From Kappaphycus alvarezii (lineage: Eukaryota > Rhodophyta > Florideophyceae > Gigartinales > Solieriaceae): a stretch of DNA of 64,000 nucleotides. The notes beneath the pieces are model-generated. The model did no database searches, was not told where the DNA came from, and was given only the letters and a program-made list of their open reading frames with translations. This document shows positions 43,751-54,669 of this stretch, one piece after another. The translations under genes and the position numbers were made by a program. The stretch covers positions 1 through 64,000 of the forward strand of contig NADL03000756.1 in NCBI GenBank assembly GCA_002205965.3. The letters are read 5' to 3'. Numbering within the stretch: the stretch's first letter is position 1; each line of letters starts with the position of its first letter.

Positions 43751-45610
43751 TTTGGGTCAGCAATGCGACATTTTGGATTCGGATTTGGCCAATTTTTACA
43801 TTAACAATATACTTATGGAGAAGTTTGAGGATATCTGTGAGAGTTTCCCAGATATCAAGGAGGCCAATGCTCGTGCAGACTTAACGCCTATGTTAATTCG
43901 AGGATTAACGGAGAATATATTATCTCTTACTGATGAAATAAACACTGTTTTGAAAAGCACGTAAAGCAGTTCCACCCAGAACTACCCAACGAGGTCGGTT
44001 TCTCATCTATTTTTAGCTCCAATTTACTCTATCAAGTTGCAAACTCCACTTTGACGAAACTGTCTCAGTTATTTGCAACATAGTCCAGTCTGGTAGGACA
44101 TCAATGGACCTTTTTTATCTCCAGATTCGTCTGAATTGCAGGAATAATAACAAAAATGCATGCATCCATGCAGAGTCTCGATGAAAAAGGAGGCAGTAGT
44201 GGAAACTCCACTTCCGGTGCAATCGACGATTCTAATTGAGACAGAAGTCGAAAACGATCCAAGAAATGCGGAAGTAGACAAGAAAGTAAAGAGATACAAG
44301 TCAAAACAGTCCGGTATCAAACGTACCGCTCTATTTGTTGTATTTCACTTCACAGGCCTTACGGCTTTACACAAATTTACTGCATGGCTGCACTGTAAAA
44401 TCAAACCACCGGTAATCTTACAACCAGGGTTACTAGGCACTTTGCTGTCATTACACTTTTCCTTACAGTTCTGAACACAACGCTTGACACCATTTCTACA
44501 CTTGGAATAGTTACGAGCGATTTGCACACTGCGATATTATATCATTTCTTTACCATTAAAAGTTGCCTTGCTATCCCATGCCACATGGACCAATGTACGT
44601 CTTAAATTTTGTCAGAGTATGTCACTCGTGCCGCATACAGTTGTGAAAGCGCTACTTACGATATTGACAGGGCTGTTTTACGGGAAAAACTTTGCATACG
44701 CTACTGTTAGACTACATTTTCGTTTAGTATATAGCTATCAATAGTTCTTTGTGAACCATAGTAAGGAGCGGCGGCTTAAACCAGCTAGCCCAACCAAAGT
44801 TTCAACCGCAGTTCAAATTATATCTGCTCGTATGCGCCTAACACCCACAATAGTCGATGATGAAAAATTCCTCGATTGCGGGCAAAAGGAGGCATTGAAG
44901 GGTTAGCAATGAATTTCCAAACCCAAGCTTTGTAACAAAGAGGCGAAATATCATCCAAAAAATCAATAAAAACGGATCAAAGGACAAGATAAAGAACCAG
45001 ACCAGGATTTTCGGCATCGCCAATCACAGCTCTCATTAGTGTTCAAGGGCCCATCCCATTCTACGTTGTACCTGGCAATGGACTTGTGCTTTTGGGTTAC
45101 AAGATAGGGCAAAATCCATACGCTGTGGATCTGATAATTTCTTTTTGTTTCCACCGATAAGAATGGCCTTTCAAAACAATTACTTCCGTTATGCAATGAA
45201 TTTGTTTCAAAGACTCATATAAATGCTTTTAGAACCTATTTCATGGTATTTCCGCCAAAATTAATGCCCTTCAAGAGTTTTCTCGTTGCCATAAGGTCAC
45301 TCATATCTTGGAATAAGAACTATAATATTTCAATGAAGGAGCTCTCAGACTGAAAGATTTCCTGGAGATTAGCCAACTGGCTGTATAGATACCCCCATAC
45401 TCATATTGAATACATGAATAAGCTTTATGAGAGTGCTGGCGTGTTGAAACCTATCTTCCTTCAGGAACTGAAATATGCTACGATAAGTGGACATCTTCCA
45501 AGCAGACTACTCAACCAAAGATATCGAAGAAGGTGTCGTTCAACCGAATCTCCATCCACTTCGACGGTAATATTCAAGTAGATTTCTTCTTCATCTCCGA
45601 GCTGTAAATT
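43750..45610 (+). pseudogene. Old Ty1/copia element, left part (copia-B gag to integrase)
   Basis: A frame at 43752-43964 (EKFEDICESFPDIKEANA, PMLIRGLTENI) resembles copia gag. After a long decayed stretch, 45.50-45.61 kb reads KVSFNRISIHFD and IQVDFFFISEL, the start of an integrase core, where it is interrupted by the young gypsy element. The matching right half resumes at 51507. The gag assignment is tentative; the integrase join is strong because the two halves meet exactly across the target duplication. Confidence 0.5.
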
Positions 45611-46199
45611 TGTTGGCGTGTCTCGGGAGAGGTATCGATAGAAAGAGGAGTAGATTACGTAATCGCAGTAAAGGGATTCAGGATAAGGTAAAAAGGTAAA
45701 TTCAGGATAGAATAGTGGAGATGGAAGGCGAAGGCAAAAACCAAGAACGGGTAGCACGCTCGAGCGATGGCGCTGTAGCGGTCCCCCAACTGCAATCGGC
45801 AGTTGGAAGTTTTTTATTCCCGAGGATCTGACCCCAGGAGCTTGAGCTCCCGGAGCTCGGGCTGGTCCGAGGGTGATTCGCAGAATCTCCCGTTCGGCCA
45901 GTAAGAAAGTCCCATCATAGATACTTGGGTATCGGATGGATAAGAAAAGCTAAGGCTAATCTATACTGATCTGTAGAAACAGTATCGTGCATATGCGCAT
46001 GGGCGCATACTATGGTTTCATGATGCCACGTGAGGGCGTTCCCTGGCGGCCCTTGAGAGCCTTGAATTGTCAGATCAAAAAATTATGTAGAAATTGCTAA
46101 CCTGAAAATTCAGGTTAGTTGTCCTGGATATTCAGGATGTTCAGGATGATGCAGCTTGAGTCCGTAACTTTGCAGCTAAGTTGTGCACACTCGACCACA
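45611..46199 (-). repeat. Ty3 element 3' LTR
   Basis: It pairs with 50919-51506 with only a few differences. The boundary used is the start of TGTTGGCG on the plus strand, and the outer flank is TAAATT. Confidence 0.93.
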
Positions 46200-46249
46200 G
46201 CGCCCCATGGTGTCGGGGGACAAAGGCTTTGGTGCATCGAGACCAGTGA

Positions 46250-49200
46250 CTAGAGTAGAGGTTGTACAAGTTGGCGTTGACGAGCGGTGCCATTCTTAGC
46301 GGTATCCTGGACATATTCTTGCAGTAGATCCGGAACGTCTTCCTTAAGTGATTCATATGTTACCCAGGCATTCTCGTCATCGCTAAAACCTTTCCACTTG
46401 ACATCGAGCTCTATGATTCCATTTCGGCGGCGGATGTCCTGAAACTCATCAACAACAAGTAACTCATTCTCCTGGTACGCTAGGTGATTGCGCACTTCTT
46501 CTGTAACATCAAAGTCCGAATTGCGAAAGAACTTGAGCCTGCGTCCATGAACTTCCAGCGTCTTCTCGGTGATCAAATCCTGAACGTCGAAAAGGAATTC
46601 CGACTTACATGTGACAACACGGTAGGGACCCTTCCACCTGAGTGAAGGCTTCCGGCCCTTTTCCCGTTCGTAGATACCGCGCAGTACGTAGTCACCTTCC
46701 GTGAAATTCACCGGCCGTACGTTCGTCTTGCGATTGTGTGAAGCAATAGAACGTGCTGATGAAGCACTGACGGCCACCGACTTATGTACTTCCTCGAGGG
46801 CCTTGGTCAACTCGTTCACCTTCAACACCTGACGGGCGCGCACCTCCGAGATACTTGATACCTTATCGTGTTTCCCCAACTTCTGCTTGATGTTCAGAAG
46901 CGGGGAGTCTTGCGGCAGGCCGGTAAACACGGTTAGAGCGCATCGTCCTTCCATCCTGGATAATGGAGAGTTGTTAAGGATGGATTGAACAATTGGTAGG
47001 ACGGACGGCCAGCAACGCAAGGGCAGTTGAAACTCGGATAGGAGAGCGCGCAAAGACCTGATCAACTCGCGGCATACTCGTTCGACGGTCCCGTTGGCCC
47101 ACGGACTGTACGCAGGTGTGAAGTGGTGGTTGCCCTTGGAGGCCTCACGAAGTGCCTTCATCAACTCATTCTTGAAATGAGATGCTTGATCTGAAACCCA
47201 GTTTGGGACGAAACCAAATGCGGAGAACCAGCGCATGAGCGCGTCAGCAGTTGTAACTGCATCTGTGGTCTCGGTGGCAATGAGCCACACGTATCCGCTG
47301 AAATCATCCTTGAGGATGAGCACGTAGCAGAATCCATCTTCGCCCGGCATGATATAGCAAAAGTCGAAGTGGATGAGCTCGTTCGGTCTTGATCCGTGCA
47401 TCGCTTCACCGAGAGGCCTTGGGATGACTTCACCAGTTGAGGTGCAAAGACAATGAATGCATGACTGTACGAAGTCCTGAACGTCCTTGTTCATGCCTTC
47501 CCAATGAAAGTGGCCTTGAATCGTGGTAAGAGTGGTCTTCCACGCTCGGTGTCCACCGATACCAGTATGAGCGGCGATCATGATACGAAGCTTGAGCAGC
47601 GTATCGTCTTCCGGAACCCAAACGATCTCGCGGTCATCCTTGAGGATGCCGTCCTTGTGCTGAAATCTTTTTCCTGGCTTATTTTTCGTCCTAGATTGTG
47701 CGTTCAGGACGTCCTTCAAGTCAGGCCAGTCGAGCCTGCTATCCAGACCAGGTGAGATAGGCGCCAGCATGAGAGCCTTGAGGCTCATCTTGCCTTCAGG
47801 TGATACTTCGCGCCTTGGTTCGACTGCCCATCGCGTGAGGATGTCAGCCCAAACGTTACGTTCACCGGGCATGTGCTCGATGATATACCGAAATGCACTG
47901 AGCTTGATAGCCCAGCGCATGAGCTTGCTTGCGGTATGTCGGGATACACCCGGGTTCTTCCCATAGGGGTCAAACAGATAGACCAGGTTGGCATGATCCG
48001 TGAAGATGGACACGGTTCTACCAGTGATGAGGTAGTCCAACCTGGACATTGATTCCACTATCGCAAATCCTTCCTTCTCGGGAACACTCCAGTTCGTCGA
48101 CGCACCCGTAAACGCGCCAGACAGGAAACACAAAGGTTCATGATCCTGGTCTTCGACCGGCTTGCGCTTCTGTGAGTTCGGAATCTGGGTCAGGATGGCT
48201 GCCCAGTGGGTGTCGGATGCATCTGTGAACATACACATGGTGTGATCCTTCTTGGGGTGTGCGAGTTTCGTAGAAGCGGCTAGTTGTTGCTTGATGCGCG
48301 TGAACGCGTCATCGTGCTCACTACCCCACGAGTCGCTTATGCGAAGCTTGGATACGGCTTTCTTGGTACGTTTCCCCGCGCGCTTGTACGTGTCTTCCAT
48401 GAGGGAGTGTAGCGGCGCTATGACTTGAGCATATGAAGGGATAGATGTACGCATCCAGTTTGTAGCACAGAGCAATTGCTGCAACTCGTGGCCATAGGTG
48501 GGGGTCTTCATGTTCAGAAGAGAATCAAAATGACGTGGGTCAAATTGAATCCCGTCGCGAGATAGAATGCGGCCACAGTACTTGGCTTTGTCGCAAAAAG
48601 AGATGGGTCTTGAGAGCATGGATCTTGAAGTTATACTCGTCGCATACCTTGAGGAATTCGAACAAGTTATCCAGTAGCTCAGCCTCATCCGTCGCGTACA
48701 GGACGAAATCATCGATCCATTGGAGGATCTTTCGCACTCGTTCGGAAAGTGCTTCTGAGGTGACGGCTTGATAATAGTTACCAGCGTCAGTTCCGCCTTG
48801 GAGCACACGGTTGGAGGAGTAGACACCCAGCGGAGTTTGAATCGAAAGCATCTCTTGTGACTCCTTTGCCAGTGGTAATTGCCAGTAGGCATGAGCCATA
48901 TCGATCTTGGCGAAACATGTGCTACCTTCCACCGACTGTAGTGTAGACTCCAAGTGCGGCATGGCCGATTGAATCGGTTCGGTTTGAGAATTCGGACCGC
49001 GAAGGTCCACCGTGAAGCGCAGCTTCTCGGTTCCAGGTTTAGGTACAGCGAGTGCGGGACTTGCCCAACGAGCAGATGGGTTCTTGTAGATAGCACCGAT
49101 GGATTCCAACTTGCGAATGGTACTGGAGATGAACGCTGTCTGCGTTGGTGCGTACCGGCGTTGAGGGGATCGGAAAGGACGGGCGTGCTTGGCAGGAGTG

Positions 49201-49740
49201 ATGACAAGCGGTGGTACACGCGCAGGTGGATCCGATCCAAGTCGGATACGAAACACATGACGGTACTCCTCCAACATCTTTCGTAGACGGTCCGCACCTT
49301 CTGTTGACATGCCATTTTCCTCTGCGCCCGACAAGATCTTTCCAAATGCATCCTGAATTTCATGTTCAGGATCTTCACCGATGGTAGCGCCGGCGGTCTC
49401 TGGCAGCTCGATAGGGTCATCCTCTGCCGCACCATATTGCAGCCCCTTGTATTGAAACGAAGTGGACTTGAGATCTTTGGTGTTGATCTCATCGACATGC
49501 TTGTCGTGAACAATGTCTCCCACTGACCTGAGGTGGGAGTCCAGGTCGAAACCAATTGCTTGTAGAAACGGGCGACCGATGAGCACTTCATCCATTTCCT
49601 GATCAACGACGAGGAACTTGACTCCTCGAACTCGAATCGGCAGATTAGATCCAGGAAGATTGAACGTGATCGAAAGTCGGACCACTTTGGAAGGTGAAAA
49701 CAATTGGGTTTTCTTCCGTGCGCTTGACCGCGGCCCGCAA
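46250..49740 (-). CDS. Ty3/gypsy pol polyprotein with C-terminal chromodomain, one break near 48.59 kb
   Basis: Protease C-terminal half and RT use the frame 49976-48540: VLIGRPFLQAIGFD, TVDLRGPNSQTEPI, CFAKIDMAHAYWQL (catalytic Asp) and ILQWIDDFVLYAT (YxDD box). RNase H and integrase use the other frame, down to 46250: MFTDASDTHWAAIL, the zinc module HTGIGGH...CIHC, HFDFCYIMPG, WVSDQASHF and NGTVERVCREL. The final ~60 residues (VDEFQDIRRR, LDVKWKGFSDDENAWV) are a chromodomain, which in this clade directs insertion to particular chromatin. The frame change falls in a T5 run. The long frame that begins at 49606 is only real from about 48.59 kb downward. Confidence 0.93.
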
Positions 49741-50858
49741 ATGGTGAGGTTCCTGAAATTCTTCAACCTGAACAGTTGGATCTTGCTGAATAATCTTCTC
49801 GCACAAGTCGTTCGGGATCGCGCTCTCGTCAGATCCATAGTCACCCAACGCGATAACTTCGAACTTGTCCTCCAACTTGGCATGATACCTGCCGCGACTA
49901 GCATCAGCTTGTGCGGCTGCAGAACCTTGAGGTCCCGCATCGGCGTCATCAACGACGGCTTTGAAAGACTTTCCATCGTCCTTCTTGGCCCTCCTGTATT
50001 CAGCTAGGAGTTCCTTCTTACGCTTGGGCGTCGTGTTCTCGCAATCCTTTAGAGGATGGAATTCCTTGCATTCCTTGTTCAAACAAGGCTGAGTCCACTT
50101 GCCCTTGTCGGACTGGTCTCCTTTGTCGGACTTGCGGGACTTGTCCTGCTTGTGCTTCTTGAACGAAGGCTTGTCCTTGGAGTCATCCTTGTTGGAGGAT
50201 GGACCACCTTTCCGAAAGGACTTACGCTTAAGGCGGCTCCGAGCGAGCTCACCTTGAGCTACATCAACGGCGACTGCACTTACACGTGCCTGGAAATAGG
50301 CGAGGTCGGACTTCTGGTCCCCTGTCCAACACTCGCGGGCTCTCGAATACGCTCGCGAAGTTCCGGTGGTTCCAGCTTAGAGATCAACTTAGGTATCAGC
50401 GACTTGCAAATCTCCTTGTCCTGAACAACTTCGGAAGCATTGTTCTTGTCGAGTGCGGATACGACGTTCAGGACGAAATCAAGTGCTGCACCAGCCGGTC
50501 CTTCTTGCAAGGCTCGAACTTGACGGAATCGACGGCGGAACGCACACGCTCGGCGATATCCTGCGGTGCCTCGGCAAGCCTGTCCTCGAACCATTTCTTG
50601 ACATTCTCATCCGTAGCATCTTCGACGGTCGTGGCCTCGGGATCTGGCCAATAATGCACAGGCTCTGCAATAGAGCTGGTTCGAGGCAGTTGCGAATGCT
50701 CGCTGGCTTGACCTGTCTTGCGGCATCGCGAGCGCGGTTAACTCCTTAACCTTCTCTTCGTAACATCGATATTCAACTTCGAACTCAATGAGGCTAGGTT
50801 GGGTAACACTCTTGAGTGTGGGCGGATTGATTGTCGAGATAACACCGTAGTTCGACAT
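49645..50858 (-). CDS. Ty3/gypsy gag and start of protease, several frame breaks
   Basis: Start at 50858 (MSNYGVIST), 61 bp after the 5' LTR. The frames 50858-50690, 50659-50468, 50594-50340 and 50082-49645 follow each other and give one acidic/basic gag. A knuckle-like CLNKECKEFHPLKDC lies near 50.05 kb. DYGSDESAIP near 49.84 kb is an unusual form of the D-S/T-G protease loop. Breaks lie near 50.69, 50.50, 50.33 and 49.70 kb. Confidence 0.75.
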
Positions 50859-50904
50859 CCTGAAAATTTTCACTCGAGTCTCTCTCTCAAGACAACTACC
50901 CTTT

Positions 50905-50920
50905 GGGTCAAAGCGCTTTG
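50905..50920 (-). other. Ty3 element primer region, palindromic, no tRNA 3'-end match seen
   Basis: CAAAGCGCTTTG (50909-50920) spans the inner edge of the 5' LTR. There is no TGG-starting sequence complementary to a tRNA CCA end next to the LTR. Self-priming, as in Tf1-type elements, is possible but unproven. Confidence 0.4.
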
Positions 50921-51506
50921 TTGGCGTGTCTCGGGAGAGGTATCGATGGAAAGAGGATAGATTACGTAATCGCAGTAAAGGATTCAGGATAAGGTAGAGA
51001 AAGGTAAATTCAGGATAGAATATCGTGGATGGAGGCGAAGGCAAAACCAAGAACGGGTAGCACGCTCGAGCGATGGCGCTGTAGCGGTCCCCCAACTGCA
51101 ATCGGCAGTTGGAAGTTTTTATTCCCCGAGGATCTGACCCCAGGAGCTTGAGCTCCCGGAGCTCGGGCTGGTCCGAGGGGTGATTCGCAGAATCTCCCGT
51201 TCGGCCAGTAAGAAAGTCCCATCATAGATACTTGGGTATCGGATGGATAAGAAAAGCTAAGGCTAATCTATACTGATCTGTAGAAACAGTATCGTGCATA
51301 TGCGCATGGGCGCATACTATGGTTTCATGATGCCACGTGAGGGCGTTCCCTGGCGGCCCTTGAGAGCCTTGAATTGTCAGATCAAAAAATTATGTAGAAA
51401 TTGCTAACCTGAAAATTCAGGTTAGTTGTCCTGGATATTCAGGATGTTCAGGATGATGCAGCTTGAGTCCGTAACTTTGCAGCTAAGTTGTGCACACTCG
51501 ACCCAC
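50919..51506 (-). repeat. Ty3 element 5' LTR
   Basis: Partner of 45611-46199. The outer flank TAAATT at 51507-51512 is the target duplication. Confidence 0.93.
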
Positions 51507-53560
51507 TAAATTCTTCCTTTCCTTCACATGGTCGACTTGTATACTGCATACCCCACAAAAAAATACAATGGAATCCAGAGAGGCTGATGCTGCCAGATTT
51601 CTCGAGCTTCACTGAATCAATATGCATGGAACAACTGACACCGTGTCCACCAACATCTATTACTTCATAATTTATTTCACGAGGACACTTTCGTACTTCA
51701 GTACAAGCTTAAAACTCTGTCCAGCCCATAGAAATAACAAGTTAGGGGTTGTGGGGCGAAGGAATACCATCATAAGGCTCTTTTTCTAACGCATGTTGAG
51801 GGATGCAAAGTACTTCTCGAAGAGAACGGGACTGCTAATCTCTGCACAAAAACCCCTAGCAAAAGCAATGCTTTTGATTAATATCATGTACGGCTGCAGA
51901 CCTGGCAGCTGTTTTGAATTTTACACTCCCAGCATCAATGATATCCCGAGGATGCAGATAAATTAGGAGTTGATAGAGGCTCACAAGGAACAAGTGACCC
52001 GATGCGCTATAGCTCGATTTCGGATGAAGATGATCTCAAAAATCGACACAATCGAGAAGAAGGATCATGACGACGAAGTATTCTTCTTCGGCTGTGGAGA
52101 GGAGAGCGGCCGTGACCACTGCGAACTTGGCTATGCCAAGAGTACAGAGCCTGAAAGGATTTGTATCTCCAGGTACAAGAATGATAGAGGACATCTTGTG
52201 CGAGCGTCATACGAATAAATACGCCCCGCAACAAAGGCCACCCTGCTTAAGGAGGTAGATGAAGCAGGATACCGGTTCCCACGATCGTCCTCCCTCATGG
52301 ATGAAGAAGAAAATTATAGAGGAGACTAATCCGTCGAATTCCCGCGTCTGTTAGAAGATAAAACGGAGGAGATAGGAGCATTAGATGAAAATGATGCAGA
52401 TGAAGATTGAAGCCTCTTTAGCACCAAGGATGCGTGTGGAGGGTCATTCGAGATAGCCGAAAACCACATTAGCTTTCAAAATGTTGACCTTTTCTGGCGA
52501 GTCACAAGTCTACGCAACAAATTGATCACCAGTATGGGCTTCACGCACAAATTGGGTCGGAAGAGTTACCACAGACTAGGTCAAAAATATGAGCCAATTC
52601 CGGGTCAGACGAGATACACGCACAAGGTATGGATAAGATTCCCGACCAAGGGTCAGATGAGCTATCCGCAGTGAACAAAGATGAAAAAGATGTATTCGAA
52701 CGAGACGTGAAAAGGAAAGACAGCAAGGACAGTGAAAAAGGCGTGGAGATGACTGATCTTGAAAATACCAATTTGTGGACTCCTTGTTCAACAGGGAAGG
52801 CGACGAGTGGGCCTCCTATCCTGCCTCCATCGAACTTCTTGCAAACCTAAAAAAGCATAATTTTAACGCTCCTGTCATGGATATTTGAAGAGTACAGATG
52901 AACAGCTGAGATCTTTCATTTCGCAGGAACAAGAACGCAGCAGTTCCAAAACTTTACTTCACAACCTCAGACCTCCAAGGTCAGAAAGAGATATAGGTAG
53001 GCCCCCATTCTTAAGGCACCGACCAAGTACACACATTAATCTTGCGAACAGAAACCTCCGGGACATCAGGTCTACGATTGGAAGATTTCCTGTTCCCGAG
53101 TCCGAACCCGAATGGGTCCCATGATGGTATATTGCCAAGTCTATCAACAACGGAAATAAAATTACAAAGGATCATTTGAAGAAGCGGATGTAAGAACACC
53201 ACCTCTGCGATGAAATTTCATATAGTCACAACATTTCTTTCAAGTGAAACACACCACAGACCTGGGAAAGCTGAGGTTTAAATGCAGTTTGGTCCCTCAG
53301 GGAAATAGGGATCAAGATAAGAATTTAGTCCGCGAAGACCTTCGACGGCCCATTCCCAGCCATTCGAACATTGATCTCTATCGCAGTAATTAATGAACTC
53401 AAAATAGCTTCGTTAGCATTTATAGAGCTATCTAAAGTAAGAATTGCTATCGCAAACTCCCATTTACGCTCGCCCACTCAAAAAGTTGTTTCTTCAGCCC
53501 ATAGATTGTTTGGCGTTTGTTGAGATAGGCTTACGACATAACTAAAAGCAGAAGGCTATG
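51507..53560 (+). pseudogene. Old Ty1/copia element, right part (copia-B integrase and RT)
   Basis: PFLHMVDLYTAYPTKK follows the target duplication directly and continues the integrase core interrupted at 45610. ESREADAARFLELH, INMHGTTDTVSTN and ICISRYKNDRGHLVRASYE follow to 52.22 kb. After a charged linker (52.6-53.1 kb), broken frames at 53.28-53.45 kb read LVPQGNRDQDKNLVRED and ISIAVINELKIASLAFI, an RT start in copia order. Stops and shifts are frequent. The RT part resembles that of copia-A. Confidence 0.6.
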
Positions 53561-53689
53561 AAACTGAAGATTAATGCACTCCTTGATTCCCTAGGAATTT
53601 TCAGTACCTGGCTCGCAGAAATATTCGTCAGATTGAACAAGTCTGGGGACATCGTGCTCTTGGTTGCTAAAATCGTAGACGAAATGGTT

Positions 53690-53960
53690 ATTGATAGCAT
53701 GTGTTCAAAAACGTAAACCACTGAGCCACATGCGTTGGCTCTCATGTGCCACTGAGCGGAACACAACATATACATATCAACACTCACAGAGTGCTGTAGT
53801 GACTCAGACATCTTACATCTCATTCCTATCATATATAGGACAGTAAGCAATGCCGAAAACACACAAATTAAAATTTCAACAATGCAACCACTTGCGGGGC
53901 TCGAACCCGCGATGCTACCATGGAGGAAAAACACATCGACCACTAAGCCACATGCGCTTG
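53690..53960 (-). ncRNA. tRNA-derived SINE-like sequence (tRNA pseudogene)
   Basis: On the minus strand, 53960-53875 reads GCGCATGTGGCTTAGTGGTC, then GGTAGCATCGCGGGTTCGAG and CCCCGCA. It has an A box (TGGCTTAGTGG) and a B box (GGTTCGAGCC) with a perfect GCGGG/CCCGC T-arm stem. The acceptor ends do not pair, so it is not a working tRNA. A second A-box-like copy (CGCATGTGGCTCAGTGG) lies at about 53715-53740. Two such heads about 200 bp apart suggest tRNA-derived SINE units. Confidence 0.6.
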
Positions 53961-53985
53961 CATGTCAAGTGATGCACTGAGTGAA

Positions 53986-54665
53986 CACATAGCCCATTTC
54001 AACAGCAAGCGAACCTATATCTATTCTAATCCATCTTCTGCGCCTTACACGCCGAACTTCACGTTTCGACCTCTGGCGTTTGATTCCCTAGGTGCCCCTT
54101 CCCCTGGAACAATTGCATTTATCGAGGAGTTAGTTCCGCGGATCGCGTCCAAGTTTCACTCGACAGTTGGCATTGTCCGCCGCCGTATCTACCAGCGACT
54201 GAGTTGCACCCTGTGGTCCTCCATCGCCGAAGCTATCCTGTCCGAGCACCGATGCGCACGGACGACGAAGTACATCCGGTTAGATCTTAACCGTATAGTT
54301 AGGACGTGCGCAGTCCACAGAGATACTGAACGCATTAAACTTCAGTCTTGCCGCATCCGCCCCCTTCGCAGAACACCCTCCAGGAACCGAACTTCAAGTT
54401 TCTGCCCCTGGCTTTCGACTCCTTGGGTGCCCCATTCCCCGCCTCTATCCTGTTCATCGAAGACTTCATCCCGCGCATCGCAGAGAAGTTCAACACAACC
54501 ACAGCAGTGATCCGCCCACGTATTTATCAGCGCATTAGTTGCACACTGTGGTCTTCTATTGCAATGGCGATTCTATCGCGAGCCCCACTGCGGTGCCTGA
54601 CGTGGAACATCCGGTTAGTTCTTAGCCGTATAGTCAGTCCTGCAGTGTACACGATAGATACTCAA
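53986..54665 (+). repeat. Tandemly duplicated reverse-transcriptase C-terminal tail (copies 3a and 3b)
   Basis: Two units of about 340 bp (53986-54335 and 54336-54665) encode the same peptide: RPLAFDSLGAPSPG, FIEELVPRIASKF, RIYQRLSCTLWSSIA in the first, and LPLAFDSLGAPFPA, FIEDFIPRIAEKF, RIYQRISCTLWSSIA in the second. This is the last ~80 residues of the RT-type element also seen at 42.3 kb. Conservation at protein level with many silent changes suggests that the unit arose from two functional relatives or an old duplication. Confidence 0.65.
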
Positions 54666-54669
54666 TGAA

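Larger units (their letters stand above)
45611..51506 (-). mobile_element. Young Ty3/gypsy chromodomain retrotransposon
   Basis: LTRs of 588-589 bp at both ends are almost identical. They are flanked by the same six bases TAAATT (45605-45610 and 51507-51512). Between them, right to left, are gag, protease, RT, RNase H, integrase and a chromodomain. It is about 5.9 kb long. Despite the near-identical LTRs, the coding region has several single-base frame shifts. Confidence 0.95.

Noticed and set aside
48590..49606. N-terminal third of the very long minus-strand frame beginning at 49606
   Set aside because: It is a shadow of the RT, whose motifs lie in the overlapping frame; only the part left of about 48.59 kb is genuine.
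53875..53960. Functional tRNA gene on the minus strand
   Set aside because: The T arm and both promoter boxes are good, but the acceptor ends do not pair, so I call it tRNA-derived only.
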